A DNA stretch of 64,000 nucleotides from Candidatus Hydrogenedentota bacterium (GCA_020848835.1 JADLHJ010000013.1:1-64000); one strand, 5' to 3'. Positions 38,273 to 47,761 are shown, counted from the stretch's first letter. Notes: generated from the letters alone by a model not told the origin. Numbers and translations: made by a program.

Positions 38273-40822
38273 ATGCTTGAAGAACGTTTTTTGCAGTTGA
38301 TCAGTAATCACACGCGCGTACCGCTGGGCAAGGTCGTTAAGACGGTTGAACTTTACGAGGGCGGCGCGACGATACCTTTTGTTGCGCGGTACCGCAAAGA
38401 TGTCACGGGCAACCTCAACGAGGTGCAGCTCGAGGCCATTTCGGAGCAGCACGCCTATTTCACGGAGTTGGCGGCGCGGCGCGCGTTCGTGCTCGATACG
38501 GTCGAGAAGCAAGGCCAGCTCACCGACGAGCTTAAGCAATCGATTCTGGATTGCACGGACCTCACGCTGCTTGAGGACCTATATCTTCCCTATAAAAAGG
38601 CGAAGCGCACGAAGGCAACGGTCGCCCGCGAGAAAGGGCTTGCGCCGCTCGCGGATTTCATTTGGGCCCAGGTGCCCGGCGATCAGCCACTGGATGCATT
38701 CGCGGAAACGTTTGTGCGCGCGGAGAAGGCCGTCGCCTCTGTCGAAGAAGCGATGGACGGCGCAAAACACATCCTCGCCGAACGCGTGTCGGTGGACCTG
38801 GAAGCGCGTGCGCTTGTGCGCGACCGTATGCAGAAGCACGGCAGCATCGCGTCGCACCCGACCAAGAACGCTGAAGGCAAGCACACCAAGTTCGAGTCGT
38901 ACTACACGTTTTCCGAACCCATCGCGAAAATTCCGTCGCATCGTTACCTCGCCATTCATCGTGGCGTGAAGGAAGGTTTTCTGCGGATGGAGCTCGCGAT
39001 GGACGACGCAGCGGTCATCGGTGAGTTGAATACAAAATTCTTGAAGGCCGAAGAAGGCGAGTTCGCTCCGCATGTCAAGGCGGTCATCGATGACTCCTAT
39101 CATCGATTGCTGCGTCCATCGATTGAAAACGAAGTTCTGCGCCACGTACAGGAGCGCGCTGACGCAGAGGCGATCCGCGTGTTCCGGGACAACGCGCACA
39201 ACCTGCTGCTCTCACCGCCCGCGGGCGCGATGACGGTGATCGGCGTAGATCCGGGCCTGAAGACCGGCTGCAAACTCGCAGTCATCGATAGCAACGGTAC
39301 GTTTATCGATAACACAACAATCTACCCCACGCCACCGCAAAACGACATCGAAAATTCCGAGAAGGTATTGCTTGCGCTGATCGAGAAACACAACGCCAAG
39401 GCGGTGGCTATCGGCAATGGCACAGGCTCGCGCGAAGTGGCGCGCTTTATTCGCCAGGCGCTCACGAAGGTCAGCGCGGACGGCGTCTTCATGGTCCTCG
39501 TGAATGAAGCCGGTGCGTCGATCTACTCCGCGTCGAAGATAGCGCGCGATGAATTCCCCAATTTGGATGTCACCGTCCGCGGCGCGATTTCGATCGCGCG
39601 GCGCATGCAAGACCCGCTTGCGGAACTTGTGAAAATCGAACCGCGCCACATCGGCGTTGGCCAGTACCAGCACGACGTGAACCAGAAGGCGTTGCGCGAA
39701 GGATTGCAAAAGACTGTCGTATCTTGCGTAAACGCCGTCGGCGTCGATCTCAATACGGCGTCCGCGCCACTCTTGAAATACGTCAGCGGTATTCAGTCCG
39801 ACACCGCGACGAATATCGTTGCGTTCCGAACGGAGAAAGGCGGCTTCAAGAACCGCCAACAGTTGCTTGAGGTACAGGGCGTTGGCCCAAAAGTCTTCGA
39901 GCAATGCGCAGGGTTCCTGCGCGTGCGCGGCGGCGATCAACCGCTCGATGCGACCGGCATACATCCCGAGGCGTACCCCGTAGTGGAACAATTGGCTGGG
40001 CAACTGGGCGTGGACGTGCCGTCACTGTTGGAAAAGCCCGCGCGCGTGGACGAGATCGATCTGCACGCGTTCGAGTCCGAGAAGTTCGGTTCGTTTACGC
40101 TTCACGACATTCGCCAGGAACTGCACAAGCCCGGCCGCGATCCGCGTCGTGAATTCAAAGTGCCGAAATTTCTTGAAGGCGTGGACACGGTACAGGCGCT
40201 GGAAGAGAACATGGAGATTGAGGGCGTCGTAACCAACGTCACCGACTTCGGCGCGTTTGTGGATATCGGCGTTCATCAGGACGGACTCGTACACTTGTCC
40301 GAATTGGCAAACCGGTTTGTACAAGATCCGCGCGATGTTGTGCGCGTTGGCGACGTGGTAAAGGTGAAAGTCATTAAGGTGGACAAGGCGCTGCCGCGCA
40401 TATCGCTTTCGATCAAAGCGCTGTTGCCCCCGCCTGAACCGCGGCAACGCCCGGAACGCCACGAACGGCGGCCACAACAACCTCGCGCGCCCCAAGATCA
40501 ATCTGCTGCGCCACAACCCCAGCAGCAACCGCGCCCGCAGCAGGGCCGGCCGGATCAACATCGTGCGCGTGGCGATGAGCGGCGCGACGAGCGTCCGCGC
40601 GAACAGGATCGCCGTCCGCGGCGCGATGAACAACGCCGCCGCGACGATGATCGTCCCGCGCGCAGGCCCAGCCGCCGCGACAAGGAAGCGGCTGCCGAAT
40701 TAAAATCGGCTATTCGCGGTAAGACTGATCGTTCGGTGAAACACTCGGACAACGGCGGCGGCCCCTTGAACACGCAGTTGGCCGATCAACTCGCTGCGCT
40801 GCGCAACAAACTCGGCTCGTAG
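38273..40822 (+). CDS. tex: Tex family RNA-binding S1 domain protein
   Basis: Tex is a conserved cytosolic nucleic-acid-binding protein linked to transcription. The N-terminal helical part starts with SNHTRVPLGKVVKTVELYEG. A YqgF/RNase H-like domain (VIGVDPGLKTGCKLAVID near 322) follows, then helix-hairpin-helix motifs (NRQQLLEVQGVGPKVFEQ near 525) and an S1 domain (VVTNVTDFGAFVDIGVHQDG near 645). The last 120 or so residues are an unusual Arg/Asp/Glu/Gln/Pro-rich tail, then a short conserved-looking helix QLADQLAALRNKLGS. The total of 849 residues is longer than the usual 720-780 because of the tail. Confidence 0.94.
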   Translation: MLEERFLQLISNHTRVPLGKVVKTVELYEGGATIPFVARYRKDVTGNLNEVQLEAISEQHAYFTELAARRAFVLDTVEKQGQLTDELKQSILDCTDLTLLEDLYLPYKKAKRTKATVAREKGLAPLADFIWAQVPGDQPLDAFAETFVRAEKAVASVEEAMDGAKHILAERVSVDLEARALVRDRMQKHGSIASHPTKNAEGKHTKFESYYTFSEPIAKIPSHRYLAIHRGVKEGFLRMELAMDDAAVIGELNTKFLKAEEGEFAPHVKAVIDDSYHRLLRPSIENEVLRHVQERADAEAIRVFRDNAHNLLLSPPAGAMTVIGVDPGLKTGCKLAVIDSNGTFIDNTTIYPTPPQNDIENSEKVLLALIEKHNAKAVAIGNGTGSREVARFIRQALTKVSADGVFMVLVNEAGASIYSASKIARDEFPNLDVTVRGAISIARRMQDPLAELVKIEPRHIGVGQYQHDVNQKALREGLQKTVVSCVNAVGVDLNTASAPLLKYVSGIQSDTATNIVAFRTEKGGFKNRQQLLEVQGVGPKVFEQCAGFLRVRGGDQPLDATGIHPEAYPVVEQLAGQLGVDVPSLLEKPARVDEIDLHAFESEKFGSFTLHDIRQELHKPGRDPRREFKVPKFLEGVDTVQALEENMEIEGVVTNVTDFGAFVDIGVHQDGLVHLSELANRFVQDPRDVVRVGDVVKVKVIKVDKALPRISLSIKALLPPPEPRQRPERHERRPQQPRAPQDQSAAPQPQQQPRPQQGRPDQHRARGDERRDERPREQDRRPRRDEQRRRDDDRPARRPSRRDKEAAAELKSAIRGKTDRSVKHSDNGGGPLNTQLADQLAALRNKLGS

Positions 40823-40837
40823 GCCGCATACGCGAGT

Positions 40838-41677
40838 ATGAGACCGTCACCGCGCTTTGTTCGCTGGTGGTGGATCGGGTTTTCACAGGGTTTGCATGCG
40901 CTCGTTCGCACGCGTACTTTGACACGATTCAAGCACGCACTCCGTTTAATGCTGTGCCCGATCGATCTGTGGCGCTATCAGGAAATTGCTGCTGTCGTCA
41001 GCGCGCTATCATCCGTTAGATGCGCGCTCGACATCGGTAGTCCTAAAATCGTCGCGCATATCGTTCACAATATGCAGTCTACCGCCGTGATCGCTTCCGA
41101 TATTGCGCGCGATGCGCTCGAACTGCCTGCTCCGGGAATGGCTTCGCTGCAATGCGATGCACTTCGCCTGCCATTCCCTGACGAATCCATACCCTTCGTC
41201 TTCAGCGTGAGTGCGCTGGAACATATCGCGGAGCGCGGTGACACAGAAGCGATGCATGAAATTGCGCGTGTGCTTGCGCCCGGTGGTGTTGCAGTAATCA
41301 CGGTTCCGCTGGTGCGCAATTCATATGAACGGTGGATCGAGACTGACCCCTACGGCGGCCAAGCGCGCGACGCAAGTGGTCGTGTATTTTTCAGCCGGTA
41401 TTACAACTGGAAAGCGCTGCAAGAACGATTGCTAACACAGCCCAATTTGCACGTCACCGATGTGCATGCGTGGCAGGAAAAAAAGTCGGGGTGGTATGAT
41501 CGCTATTGCACCGCGACGGCGCGCCCCTATTCGTTGCGGTCTATCGCGACAAAAGCTCTAGACATACTGTGGGCTGTCCGGCGAATCGAATGGGTCGAAG
41601 GCGGGCCCGCGCAGCTTCAACGGCATGGGATCGCCGCAGTCGTTGTGCAGAAGCACGACGCCGCAATCGGCGCGTAG
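40838..41677 (+). CDS. SAM-dependent class I methyltransferase
   Basis: A 279-residue protein with a Methyltransf_11-type fold. Motif I reads ALDIGSPK near 63-70 (the usual GxGxG is reduced to GSPK), the acidic motif II is IASDIARDAL near 85, DALRLPFPDESIPFVFSVSA near 106 and LEHI near 126, and VLAPGGVAVITVPL near 145. The substrate is unknown. It starts 15 bases after tex and converges on aroK with a 4-base gap. Confidence 0.8.
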   Translation: MRPSPRFVRWWWIGFSQGLHALVRTRTLTRFKHALRLMLCPIDLWRYQEIAAVVSALSSVRCALDIGSPKIVAHIVHNMQSTAVIASDIARDALELPAPGMASLQCDALRLPFPDESIPFVFSVSALEHIAERGDTEAMHEIARVLAPGGVAVITVPLVRNSYERWIETDPYGGQARDASGRVFFSRYYNWKALQERLLTQPNLHVTDVHAWQEKKSGWYDRYCTATARPYSLRSIATKALDILWAVRRIEWVEGGPAQLQRHGIAAVVVQKHDAAIGA

Positions 41678-41681
41678 TCAA

Positions 41682-42218
41682 TTACGTTTTTTCGATACCC
41701 CGCTCGAACAATTCCACAATACTCTCTGCACTCTGGAAGGGCGTCGCCGATTCCACGTCGATGATATCGTGCGCGGCGGCCGTGTAGAGCGGTGTTCGGG
41801 CGGCGACTACGTCTTCGATTTCGTCCACAAACGATTTACTGCCGGTAAGCGATGGGCGTTGCGTGTCGTCCTTGATGCGGTCCGCCAACACGGCGCCGGG
41901 CGCGCGCAACCAGAACACATGGCCGCCCGCGCGCAACGCGTCGACGTTCTCCTGCCTGAGAATTGCGCCGCCGCCAGTGTCGATGATCAAAGAATCGCGC
42001 GTTGAAATTTCACGAACAACTCCACTTTCCAAATCGCGAAAAGCATCCCACCCCTTAGCAGCCACAAAATCCGCAATCGAACATCCCGATCGGCGCACAA
42101 TCTCTTCATCGGTGCTGTACGCCGACCGTCCGGTGAGACGCGACAACTCCCGCGCGACGGCTGACTTGCCGCTGCCACGCGCGCCTATCAAGACAATATT
42201 TCGCGAGGGCAGGTTCAT
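41682..42218 (-). CDS. aroK: Shikimate kinase
   Basis: It phosphorylates shikimate in the common aromatic pathway, in the cytosol. The 178 residues have a P-loop GARGSGKSA near 10, the shikimate-binding Asp in STDEEIVRRSG near 34, and TGGGAIL near 79 before the LID region (DDTQRPSLTG near 113). ATG 42218 begins MNLPSRNIVLIG, the family start; the longer frame to 42257 would include a family B repeat. Together with aroC it shows that aromatic genes are split between two places in this window. Confidence 0.92.
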   Translation of the reverse strand: MNLPSRNIVLIGARGSGKSAVARELSRLTGRSAYSTDEEIVRRSGCSIADFVAAKGWDAFRDLESGVVREISTRDSLIIDTGGGAILRQENVDALRAGGHVFWLRAPGAVLADRIKDDTQRPSLTGSKSFVDEIEDVVAARTPLYTAAAHDIIDVESATPFQSAESIVELFERGIEKT

Positions 42219-42230
42219 GAATAAAACAGC

Positions 42231-42268
42231 CAAAGCGGTGTCTGCCCGCCACCGCACTCCAAATAGTG
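42231..42268 (+). repeat. Family B palindromic repeat, copy B2
   Basis: A 38-bp unit almost identical to B1: CAAAGCGGTGTCTGCCCGCC followed by ACCGCACTCCAAATAGTG. It lies between the aroK start and the terminator of the Ala/Pro-rich lipoprotein gene. Confidence 0.82.
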
Positions 42269-42308
42269 CATGTGTATTTCATCCATCAAGGGTGCCAGTA
42301 TAGAAAAA

Positions 42309-42335
42309 AGGCGCCCTCGTGTGCCGAGGGCGCCT
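42309..42335 (-). terminator. Rho-independent terminator
   Basis: AGGCGCCCTCG (42309-42319) and CGAGGGCGCCT (42325-42335) form a perfect 11-bp stem with a 5-base loop, followed on the minus strand by a run of T residues (TTTTTTC, the first pairing within the stem). It lies 25 bases after the stop of the Ala/Pro-rich lipoprotein gene. Confidence 0.92.
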
Positions 42336-42360
42336 CACAATTTCGTATCGTCGCGTTGGG

Positions 42361-42744
42361 TTACTTGCGCTTGCTGGCGCTGCTTCCGCCCGTGTTCACC
42401 TGGAACTCGTCCAAGCTGCCAAGGCCAGCGTCAGACGCAGGAGCCGGTGCTGCTGCAGCCGCATCCGTTGCCGCAGGTGCAGGTTCAGTCGCTGCCGGAG
42501 CCGGGGCGGCTGCATCGGCCGCCGCAGGGGCGGGTTCAGCCGCTGCGGGCGCAGGTTCAGCCGGGGCCGGTGCAGGTTCTACTGCGGGTGCCGGTTCAGC
42601 AGGAGCAGGTGCCGGTTCCGCAGCCGCTGGGGCCGGTGCCGGTTCTGCCGCAGCCGGGGTCGAAGCAGGGGCGGGTTCGCTCGGTTGGCTGCAACCGGTG
42701 GCAATAACGGCGAGCACCGCCAACATTGTGATGATCAGTCGCAT
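42361..42744 (-). CDS. Ala/Pro/Glu-rich lipoprotein
   Basis: A 127-residue lipoprotein. The signal MRLIITMLAVLAVIATGC ends with the lipobox Cys at 18. Residues 25-105 are repeats of EPAPA(A/P) and ATEPAPA, probably an extended flexible spacer, and a short polar tail ends SSASKRK. The repeats are also visible in the DNA, so copy number may vary between strains. The opposite strand is open here as a side effect of the biased composition. A clear terminator follows. Function unknown; a cell-wall spanning or structural role is possible. Confidence 0.78.
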   Translation of the reverse strand: MRLIITMLAVLAVIATGCSQPSEPAPASTPAAAEPAPAPAAAEPAPAPAEPAPAVEPAPAPAEPAPAAAEPAPAAADAAAPAPAATEPAPAATDAAAAAPAPASDAGLGSLDEFQVNTGGSSASKRK

Positions 42745-42928
42745 AACTTATTTCTCCTCAGTGTTTTGCCGGGCAAAGCCGGATTGATATTTATGGTCGA
42801 ATGCCCATAGTTTAACTATTCGACACCGCATTCGTCCAATTGTTCTCGGCGGCCATACAAATACCCCTGCCGCCTATCCGACTATATACCCGAACCGCAA
42901 AAAAGGATGCATGCCGGAGCGCATCAGG

Positions 42929-45391
42929 TTAGGCGACGCTGGCAAGCACGTTCAGGTCGATTTTGAGGGTATGAACCGGGGTGTTCTCATACATGTGCCA
43001 GGTCTGTTCATAGGCACGCTCAAAGGACCGTCCTTCGGCATAGCGCCGCGCGGCGACACCCATCCGGGCCATGCCTATGGGATCGGCCGCGGCGTGTACC
43101 ATTGCTTTCAACAATGATTCCTCGCTGCCGCCGCGAACGATAAACCCGGTCTCGCCGTCGATGCAGTTCTCCGCGGGTCCGCCTTGGTCCGTAACGATGA
43201 CCGGTACGCCCGAAGCCTGCGCTTCGAGCACAACATTGCCGAAGGTGTCCGTCGTGCTGGGGAAAACAAACACATCCGACGACGCGTACACTTCTTCCAG
43301 TGCGCTTCCATCGAGATAGCCCGGAAACGCGCAAGGGTAACCTTCCAGCGCTTGGCGCATTTCGTCTTTATAGGGACCATCGCCAACGACGAGCAGCCGC
43401 ACGTTGTCGTGTTGCGCGCAGAGCGTTTTGAAGGCGTTCACGAGCAGCTCGAGATTCTTCTCTTTCGACACGCGGCCGACATACAGCATGGTCGTACCGC
43501 CGGCCGCACCGAAGTATTTCGATACGCAGCCGTTCCGCTTCGAAGGATGGAAGCGATCGACATCGACGCCGCGCGGGTACACGCGGATTTTATCTTTGCT
43601 GATCCCGCGCTCTACCAGTTCCGCGCCCGTGGCCTGCGAAGGCACGTAGATCGCGTCGAGCTGGTTGTAGTACCAGATGACGGATTTCCACACGAAGTCT
43701 TCCACGAAGCCGTCGTTATCGGTCAGGTACAGCGCGTATTGCGGCAGTGCGGTGTGGTAAGTGCCGGCGATGGGCAACTTGAGAATCCGCGCGATTGCGA
43801 GCGCCGCAAGCCCCACCGGGCCGGGTGTGGCCGTGTGAATCTGCGTGACGCCGCGCTGTTGGCAGTAGTCGAGCATTTCCAGAAACGGCGGGCACGCTAC
43901 ATTGATCTCAGAATACTCCGGCAGCGCAAAGGTGCCAATTGGGCGGAAGTGGCGCACGCCCTCGCCCTCCGCAGGTTTCTGCGCGTCACAGGTAATCACA
44001 GTGCAATCCATACCGAGTTTCTGCGAGAGCCGCGCGTGTTGTTGCAAGGTGCGCGCGACGCCATTCACCTCATAATAGGTATCGGTGAAGTGCGCGAGCC
44101 GTAACGATTGTTTGCCGGAATCGTTCGCATCGCCACTGAGGTGGACCAGCGCTTTCGCGGCGAACTGCTTCGATTTCGCGTGCATCGAATAGGACACGAA
44201 ATAGGGCGCGAGCACGGCGTAGAGCGCCCCCGCGCCACCCAGTGAGGAAAACGCGTCGAACACGTGCGCGCGCGAAAGGCGATCCAGAATACGCGTGCCG
44301 AGTTGCAAAAGCATGCGATCGCCGACGGCATTCGTGAAATCGAACCAGCGATCTTCCAGTTTGCCTGTGGGAGCGGAACCGTTGGCAATAAGTTTCGCGA
44401 TGTTTGGGTCCGCGTGCGCGAAACGTTCGGCCTCGGCGCGTAGCATAGACATAATCGTGCCGTTCTGCGGATCGGCGGTAAAAGCGCGCCGTTGCCTGCC
44501 AACAAAGGAATGCATGCGGCCGAGCAGGGTCACTTCGCGCGTGGCGTTCGTCTGAAGACACTTGTCGAGGAATTGCAGCAACGTCTCCGCGTTTGCGTGA
44601 CGGCCCAAATTCAGTTTGCTGCGGTAGAACTGGTACGCAATGCCGTAAATGTTGTGGGCCATCAGGCGCGGCGTCGCGCCGCCGCCATGCACTACAGTAC
44701 GGCCCTGTTCGATTCCGCGCCAGAACTGCGACAAGGTCGCCGCACCGGGCACTTCGGTGTAGGTTTCCGCGAGATGCAGCGCGCTGTGATCGTCGGAACC
44801 CGCGGTGAAATTCTTCTTCCACGGTTCGTGGGACCGCGGCGCAATGCCGTGCTTATCGGCGAGCTGGTCGACCAACTCCGGCGTGAGCGCATCGACGATT
44901 TGCCGCAACACGCGATTGGCGTCCACATTCTGATCGCCGTTGATTTCCCAGTTCTTGAAGAGTAACACGCACTGTTCGAGGTGATCGAGCGTGAGCCGAT
45001 CGTTTACCGCGAACAAGGGATGGGCCAGCACATATACGATTTGCTTCGATTCCAGATATTCGACCAGATCGTAGACGCTTTCGCGTGCGTCCTGAATGTC
45101 TTTATGCTGCGCCTCGGAGATGTCGTACACAAGCACGTGTAGCTTGCAACGGTCCTTCGGGAAATACGTCGTGACTTCGTCGCTCAAGAACGTGTTTGGC
45201 AAGTCGGCAATTTCGAGGCAACCGTCGATACTGTTGTGGTCGGTGATAGTGACCGCCGTCATTCCCTTTTCGCGCATGGTTTTGTACAGTTCGCGCGGGG
45301 GCGTGAAACTTTCGGGGCACCCGATCTTCTGCATGATCCACAGGGACGGCCTCATCGAATGCATCGAGTGGCAATGTAGATCGATTTTCAC
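42929..45391 (-). CDS. PHP phosphoesterase domain fused to a GT4-type glycosyltransferase
   Basis: A cytosolic protein of 820 residues with two parts. Residues 1-250 are a PHP (polymerase and histidinol phosphatase) domain: metal ligands in KIDLHCHSMHS at 2-12, TITDHNSIDG near 55-64, VLAHPLF near 123, and AGSDDHSALH near 215. Residues 415-810 are a GT-B glycosyltransferase of family 4: TDTYYEVNGVARTLQ, RVYPRGVDVDRFHP, TTMLYVGRVSKEKNLELLV and FVFPSTTDTFGNVVLEAQAS with the usual EX7E acid pair. The start is a GTG at 45391 with GGAGG 8 bases upstream; an upstream start at 45472 adds 27 poorly supported residues. Confidence 0.88.
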   Translation of the reverse strand: MKIDLHCHSMHSMRPSLWIMQKIGCPESFTPPRELYKTMREKGMTAVTITDHNSIDGCLEIADLPNTFLSDEVTTYFPKDRCKLHVLVYDISEAQHKDIQDARESVYDLVEYLESKQIVYVLAHPLFAVNDRLTLDHLEQCVLLFKNWEINGDQNVDANRVLRQIVDALTPELVDQLADKHGIAPRSHEPWKKNFTAGSDDHSALHLAETYTEVPGAATLSQFWRGIEQGRTVVHGGGATPRLMAHNIYGIAYQFYRSKLNLGRHANAETLLQFLDKCLQTNATREVTLLGRMHSFVGRQRRAFTADPQNGTIMSMLRAEAERFAHADPNIAKLIANGSAPTGKLEDRWFDFTNAVGDRMLLQLGTRILDRLSRAHVFDAFSSLGGAGALYAVLAPYFVSYSMHAKSKQFAAKALVHLSGDANDSGKQSLRLAHFTDTYYEVNGVARTLQQHARLSQKLGMDCTVITCDAQKPAEGEGVRHFRPIGTFALPEYSEINVACPPFLEMLDYCQQRGVTQIHTATPGPVGLAALAIARILKLPIAGTYHTALPQYALYLTDNDGFVEDFVWKSVIWYYNQLDAIYVPSQATGAELVERGISKDKIRVYPRGVDVDRFHPSKRNGCVSKYFGAAGGTTMLYVGRVSKEKNLELLVNAFKTLCAQHDNVRLLVVGDGPYKDEMRQALEGYPCAFPGYLDGSALEEVYASSDVFVFPSTTDTFGNVVLEAQASGVPVIVTDQGGPAENCIDGETGFIVRGGSEESLLKAMVHAAADPIGMARMGVAARRYAEGRSFERAYEQTWHMYENTPVHTLKIDLNVLASVA

Positions 45392-45612
45392 TGCGGCATC
45401 CTCCGTTGACGAATTGCGGACGTTTTCGGTTCTTTCGTGCTGCTTACACGTTACCGCCAAAAGTTTCCGCATGAGTTAGCGCGAGGTTAGCGTATCGTTA
45501 AGGTCAAAGATTCGAATACAATGCCTGTGGGGGGTTCGGCTTAAATAAATTCCACAGATTGCACACAATGGACAGAGTGCCCAGTGGATAACGCAAGAAT
45601 CGGAGAAAGAAA

Positions 45613-46554
45613 ATGCGGTTGGCCCTTCGTCTAGTGACTGCCCTGCTATTGGTTACCCCTGTAACGGCATATGCGCAGCCCGCGATTCAGAAACTGGGCA
45701 CGCTCGAATGTGACATGGTCGAAGCGGCGCCCATCGTGTTTCACGGTAAGCTATATCGCTTCGAGTACGTCCGCGCCGACTACAAATACAACGCGCTCGG
45801 CCGCACGTATTTTCGATTCACCGATCCGGCCACGCGCGAGATCGTGTCGTCCGCGTTTGGATTGGATCATCACCTGGGTTCCGCATTTGTGGATGGCGAT
45901 ACGATTTACGCGTTCGGTGTGCCGAAATGGGGCGCGGACCGCATTCGCGCGTGGTGCTCGAAGGACCTCGCCAATTGGAAGGCGCTACCTTCCTTCGTGC
46001 TGGATGGCTGGAGCATTTTCAACACGAACGTGTGCAAAGGGCCGGACGGCTACGTGATGGCCATTGAGATCGATAAACCGGCGGATCAGGCGGGCGCAGC
46101 GTTCACCACGCGCTTTGCGAGATCAAAAGACTTGATCACATGGACGATTACCGAGCCGGATTGTGTGTATACCAAAGACCGCTACGATGCGTGCCCAACG
46201 ATTCGCTTCTACGACGGCTACTATTACATGGTCTATCTCGCGTCTTATCCCGGAAAGTGGGAACCGGAGATTGTTCGTTCGCGCGATCTGAAAACGTGGG
46301 AGCTCAGCCGATTCACACCCATCATGCATCACAGCGACGAAGACCGGAAAATTGCGAATCAAAATCTGAACGCCGCGGAACGCAAGCGCGTCGCAACAGC
46401 GGAGAATGTCAATAACTCCGACCTCGACTTTGCGGAGTTCAACGGGAAAACGGTGATTTACTACTCATGGGGCAACCAGCACGGCGTCGAACACTTAGCG
46501 GAAGCAGTATTCAACGGAAGTGAGAAGGACTTCTTGATAGGATTCTTCCCCTAG
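45613..46554 (+). CDS. Secreted GH43/GH130-like five-bladed propeller protein
   Basis: A 313-residue exported protein with a signal peptide (MRLALRLVTALLLVTPVTAYA, cut after AYA). The chain has blade-like repeats with sugar-hydrolase character: ECDMVEAAPIVFHGKLYRFE near 33 (acid candidate), AWCSKDLANWKALPS near 115, FARSKDLITWTI near 168, YDACPTIRFYDGYYYMVYL near 192 and IVRSRDLKTWELS near 220. It could cleave or phosphorolyse a glycan in the periplasm; the catalytic residues are not certain. AGAAAGAAA upstream is a weak ribosome site. It converges on the next FG-GAP gene with a 10-base gap. Confidence 0.7.
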   Translation: MRLALRLVTALLLVTPVTAYAQPAIQKLGTLECDMVEAAPIVFHGKLYRFEYVRADYKYNALGRTYFRFTDPATREIVSSAFGLDHHLGSAFVDGDTIYAFGVPKWGADRIRAWCSKDLANWKALPSFVLDGWSIFNTNVCKGPDGYVMAIEIDKPADQAGAAFTTRFARSKDLITWTITEPDCVYTKDRYDACPTIRFYDGYYYMVYLASYPGKWEPEIVRSRDLKTWELSRFTPIMHHSDEDRKIANQNLNAAERKRVATAENVNNSDLDFAEFNGKTVIYYSWGNQHGVEHLAEAVFNGSEKDFLIGFFP

Positions 46555-46564
46555 AAACGCAGGC

Positions 46565-47761
46565 CTACTTTGTGTCGCCGAGGTTCTCGTAGTACTTGAT
46601 ATTATGCGTCACGCGACCGCCCGCAACGATGTCGAGTTTGCCGTCGCCATTAATGTCGGCAACGATTGCATCTTCTGTTGCCATGCCACCTTCATCGATA
46701 GCGCGCTTCTCCCACGCGCCCTCGCCGGCATTCTCGTAAGTGTAGAGTCCAACTGTTCCAGATCTTGGCGATTTCTCGCGGTGGCCCGCAATTAGATCTT
46801 CATCGCCGTCGCCGTCGAAATCGCCCCAATAAACCGCGTGACCGCCCGCGAAAGATTCGTCGAGCACGTTGCGCTGCCATTCCCCTTTCGCGAACGAATA
46901 GACAACAACCTGGTTCGCATGCCACGGCTCGATAGTCGCCATGAGTTGCGGTTCGCTCGCGGTAACCTTGATCTCCCCCGCTCCAGCACGCGGGATCGGC
47001 TCGTAGTTTCCTTGCGCAAGCGAGTTCTTTGTCCAGCCGCCGGAGCTGCCGCGCGTGAACAGCGTGATGCCTTCAAACGACGCGGCAAGTATGGAATCGC
47101 GCGTTTCGTTCGCTTTGCGCGTCGGCCAAATGTTGTGGCACACGTGAAGCGATTCATCAATCACTTCCTCACGCCACGGCTCTTTCTGGATGTCGGCGGG
47201 CGGATACAATGCAATTAACCGCGCAGGCTTGTCCGCAAAATTCGGTGGGTGCGAATCAATACCTTTCAGCGGCGAAACAATCAATTCCTCATTGAAATCG
47301 CCGTCCACATCGGCCCAGCGCATGCGATGCAAGGTTGGTATGGATTCGCGCAGCATGGTCGCCGGCCACTCTTTCGCCGGATCGCCGCTGTGCTTGAGCA
47401 GATACAGCGCGCCACCGCCTTTTGTATTGTTCGGTTGCCAATCCGCGCCGATCACGATTTCAACGACACCGTCGCCGTCTATGTCATGGCTTGCGATGCA
47501 GACATTGTCATTGCGCAGTTGACTTGAAATGCGATGCGGTGTCCATGTTGGATTTTCATACCACGCAACATACGTCGCGCTAACGCCAATAATATCGAGC
47601 TTCTTGTCGCCATTGATGTCCGCGACATCGACGGCGTACACGACCTCGGCTTCGGGATTGACCACGTGATCGTCGAAGGAAGGAAACGCGAACGAGCCCC
47701 TGGACGACAGCACAAGAACTGCCGCAACAGAACACAACCGAGCGACATGCCCCTTAATCAT
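46565..47761 (-). CDS. Secreted FG-GAP/VCBS repeat protein
   Basis: A 398-residue exported beta-propeller-like protein. The signal peptide ends near SFA (residue 25). Calcium-type loops are visible as DINGDKKLD near 49, DIDGDGVVE near 94, DVDGDFNEE near 149, DFDGDGDED near 300 and DINGDGKLD near 371. No enzyme domain is seen. It may bind sugars or other surface ligands, or be a redox-enzyme partner as in some planctomycetes. It shares the architecture of the protein at 18063 but not close sequence. Confidence 0.82.
   Translation of the reverse strand: MIKGHVARLCSVAAVLVLSSRGSFAFPSFDDHVVNPEAEVVYAVDVADINGDKKLDIIGVSATYVAWYENPTWTPHRISSQLRNDNVCIASHDIDGDGVVEIVIGADWQPNNTKGGGALYLLKHSGDPAKEWPATMLRESIPTLHRMRWADVDGDFNEELIVSPLKGIDSHPPNFADKPARLIALYPPADIQKEPWREEVIDESLHVCHNIWPTRKANETRDSILAASFEGITLFTRGSSGGWTKNSLAQGNYEPIPRAGAGEIKVTASEPQLMATIEPWHANQVVVYSFAKGEWQRNVLDESFAGGHAVYWGDFDGDGDEDLIAGHREKSPRSGTVGLYTYENAGEGAWEKRAIDEGGMATEDAIVADINGDGKLDIVAGGRVTHNIKYYENLGDTK

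Noticed and set aside
42270-42810. Open frames on the plus strand rich in Gly/Ala or Arg/Cys
   Set aside because: They are the reverse reading of the EPAPA repeats in the lipoprotein gene and its terminator.
45560-45600. Another DnaA-box-like sequence (TTATCCACTGG on the minus strand) in the gap before the GH43-like gene
   Set aside because: It is one mismatched site without clustering; more likely chance.
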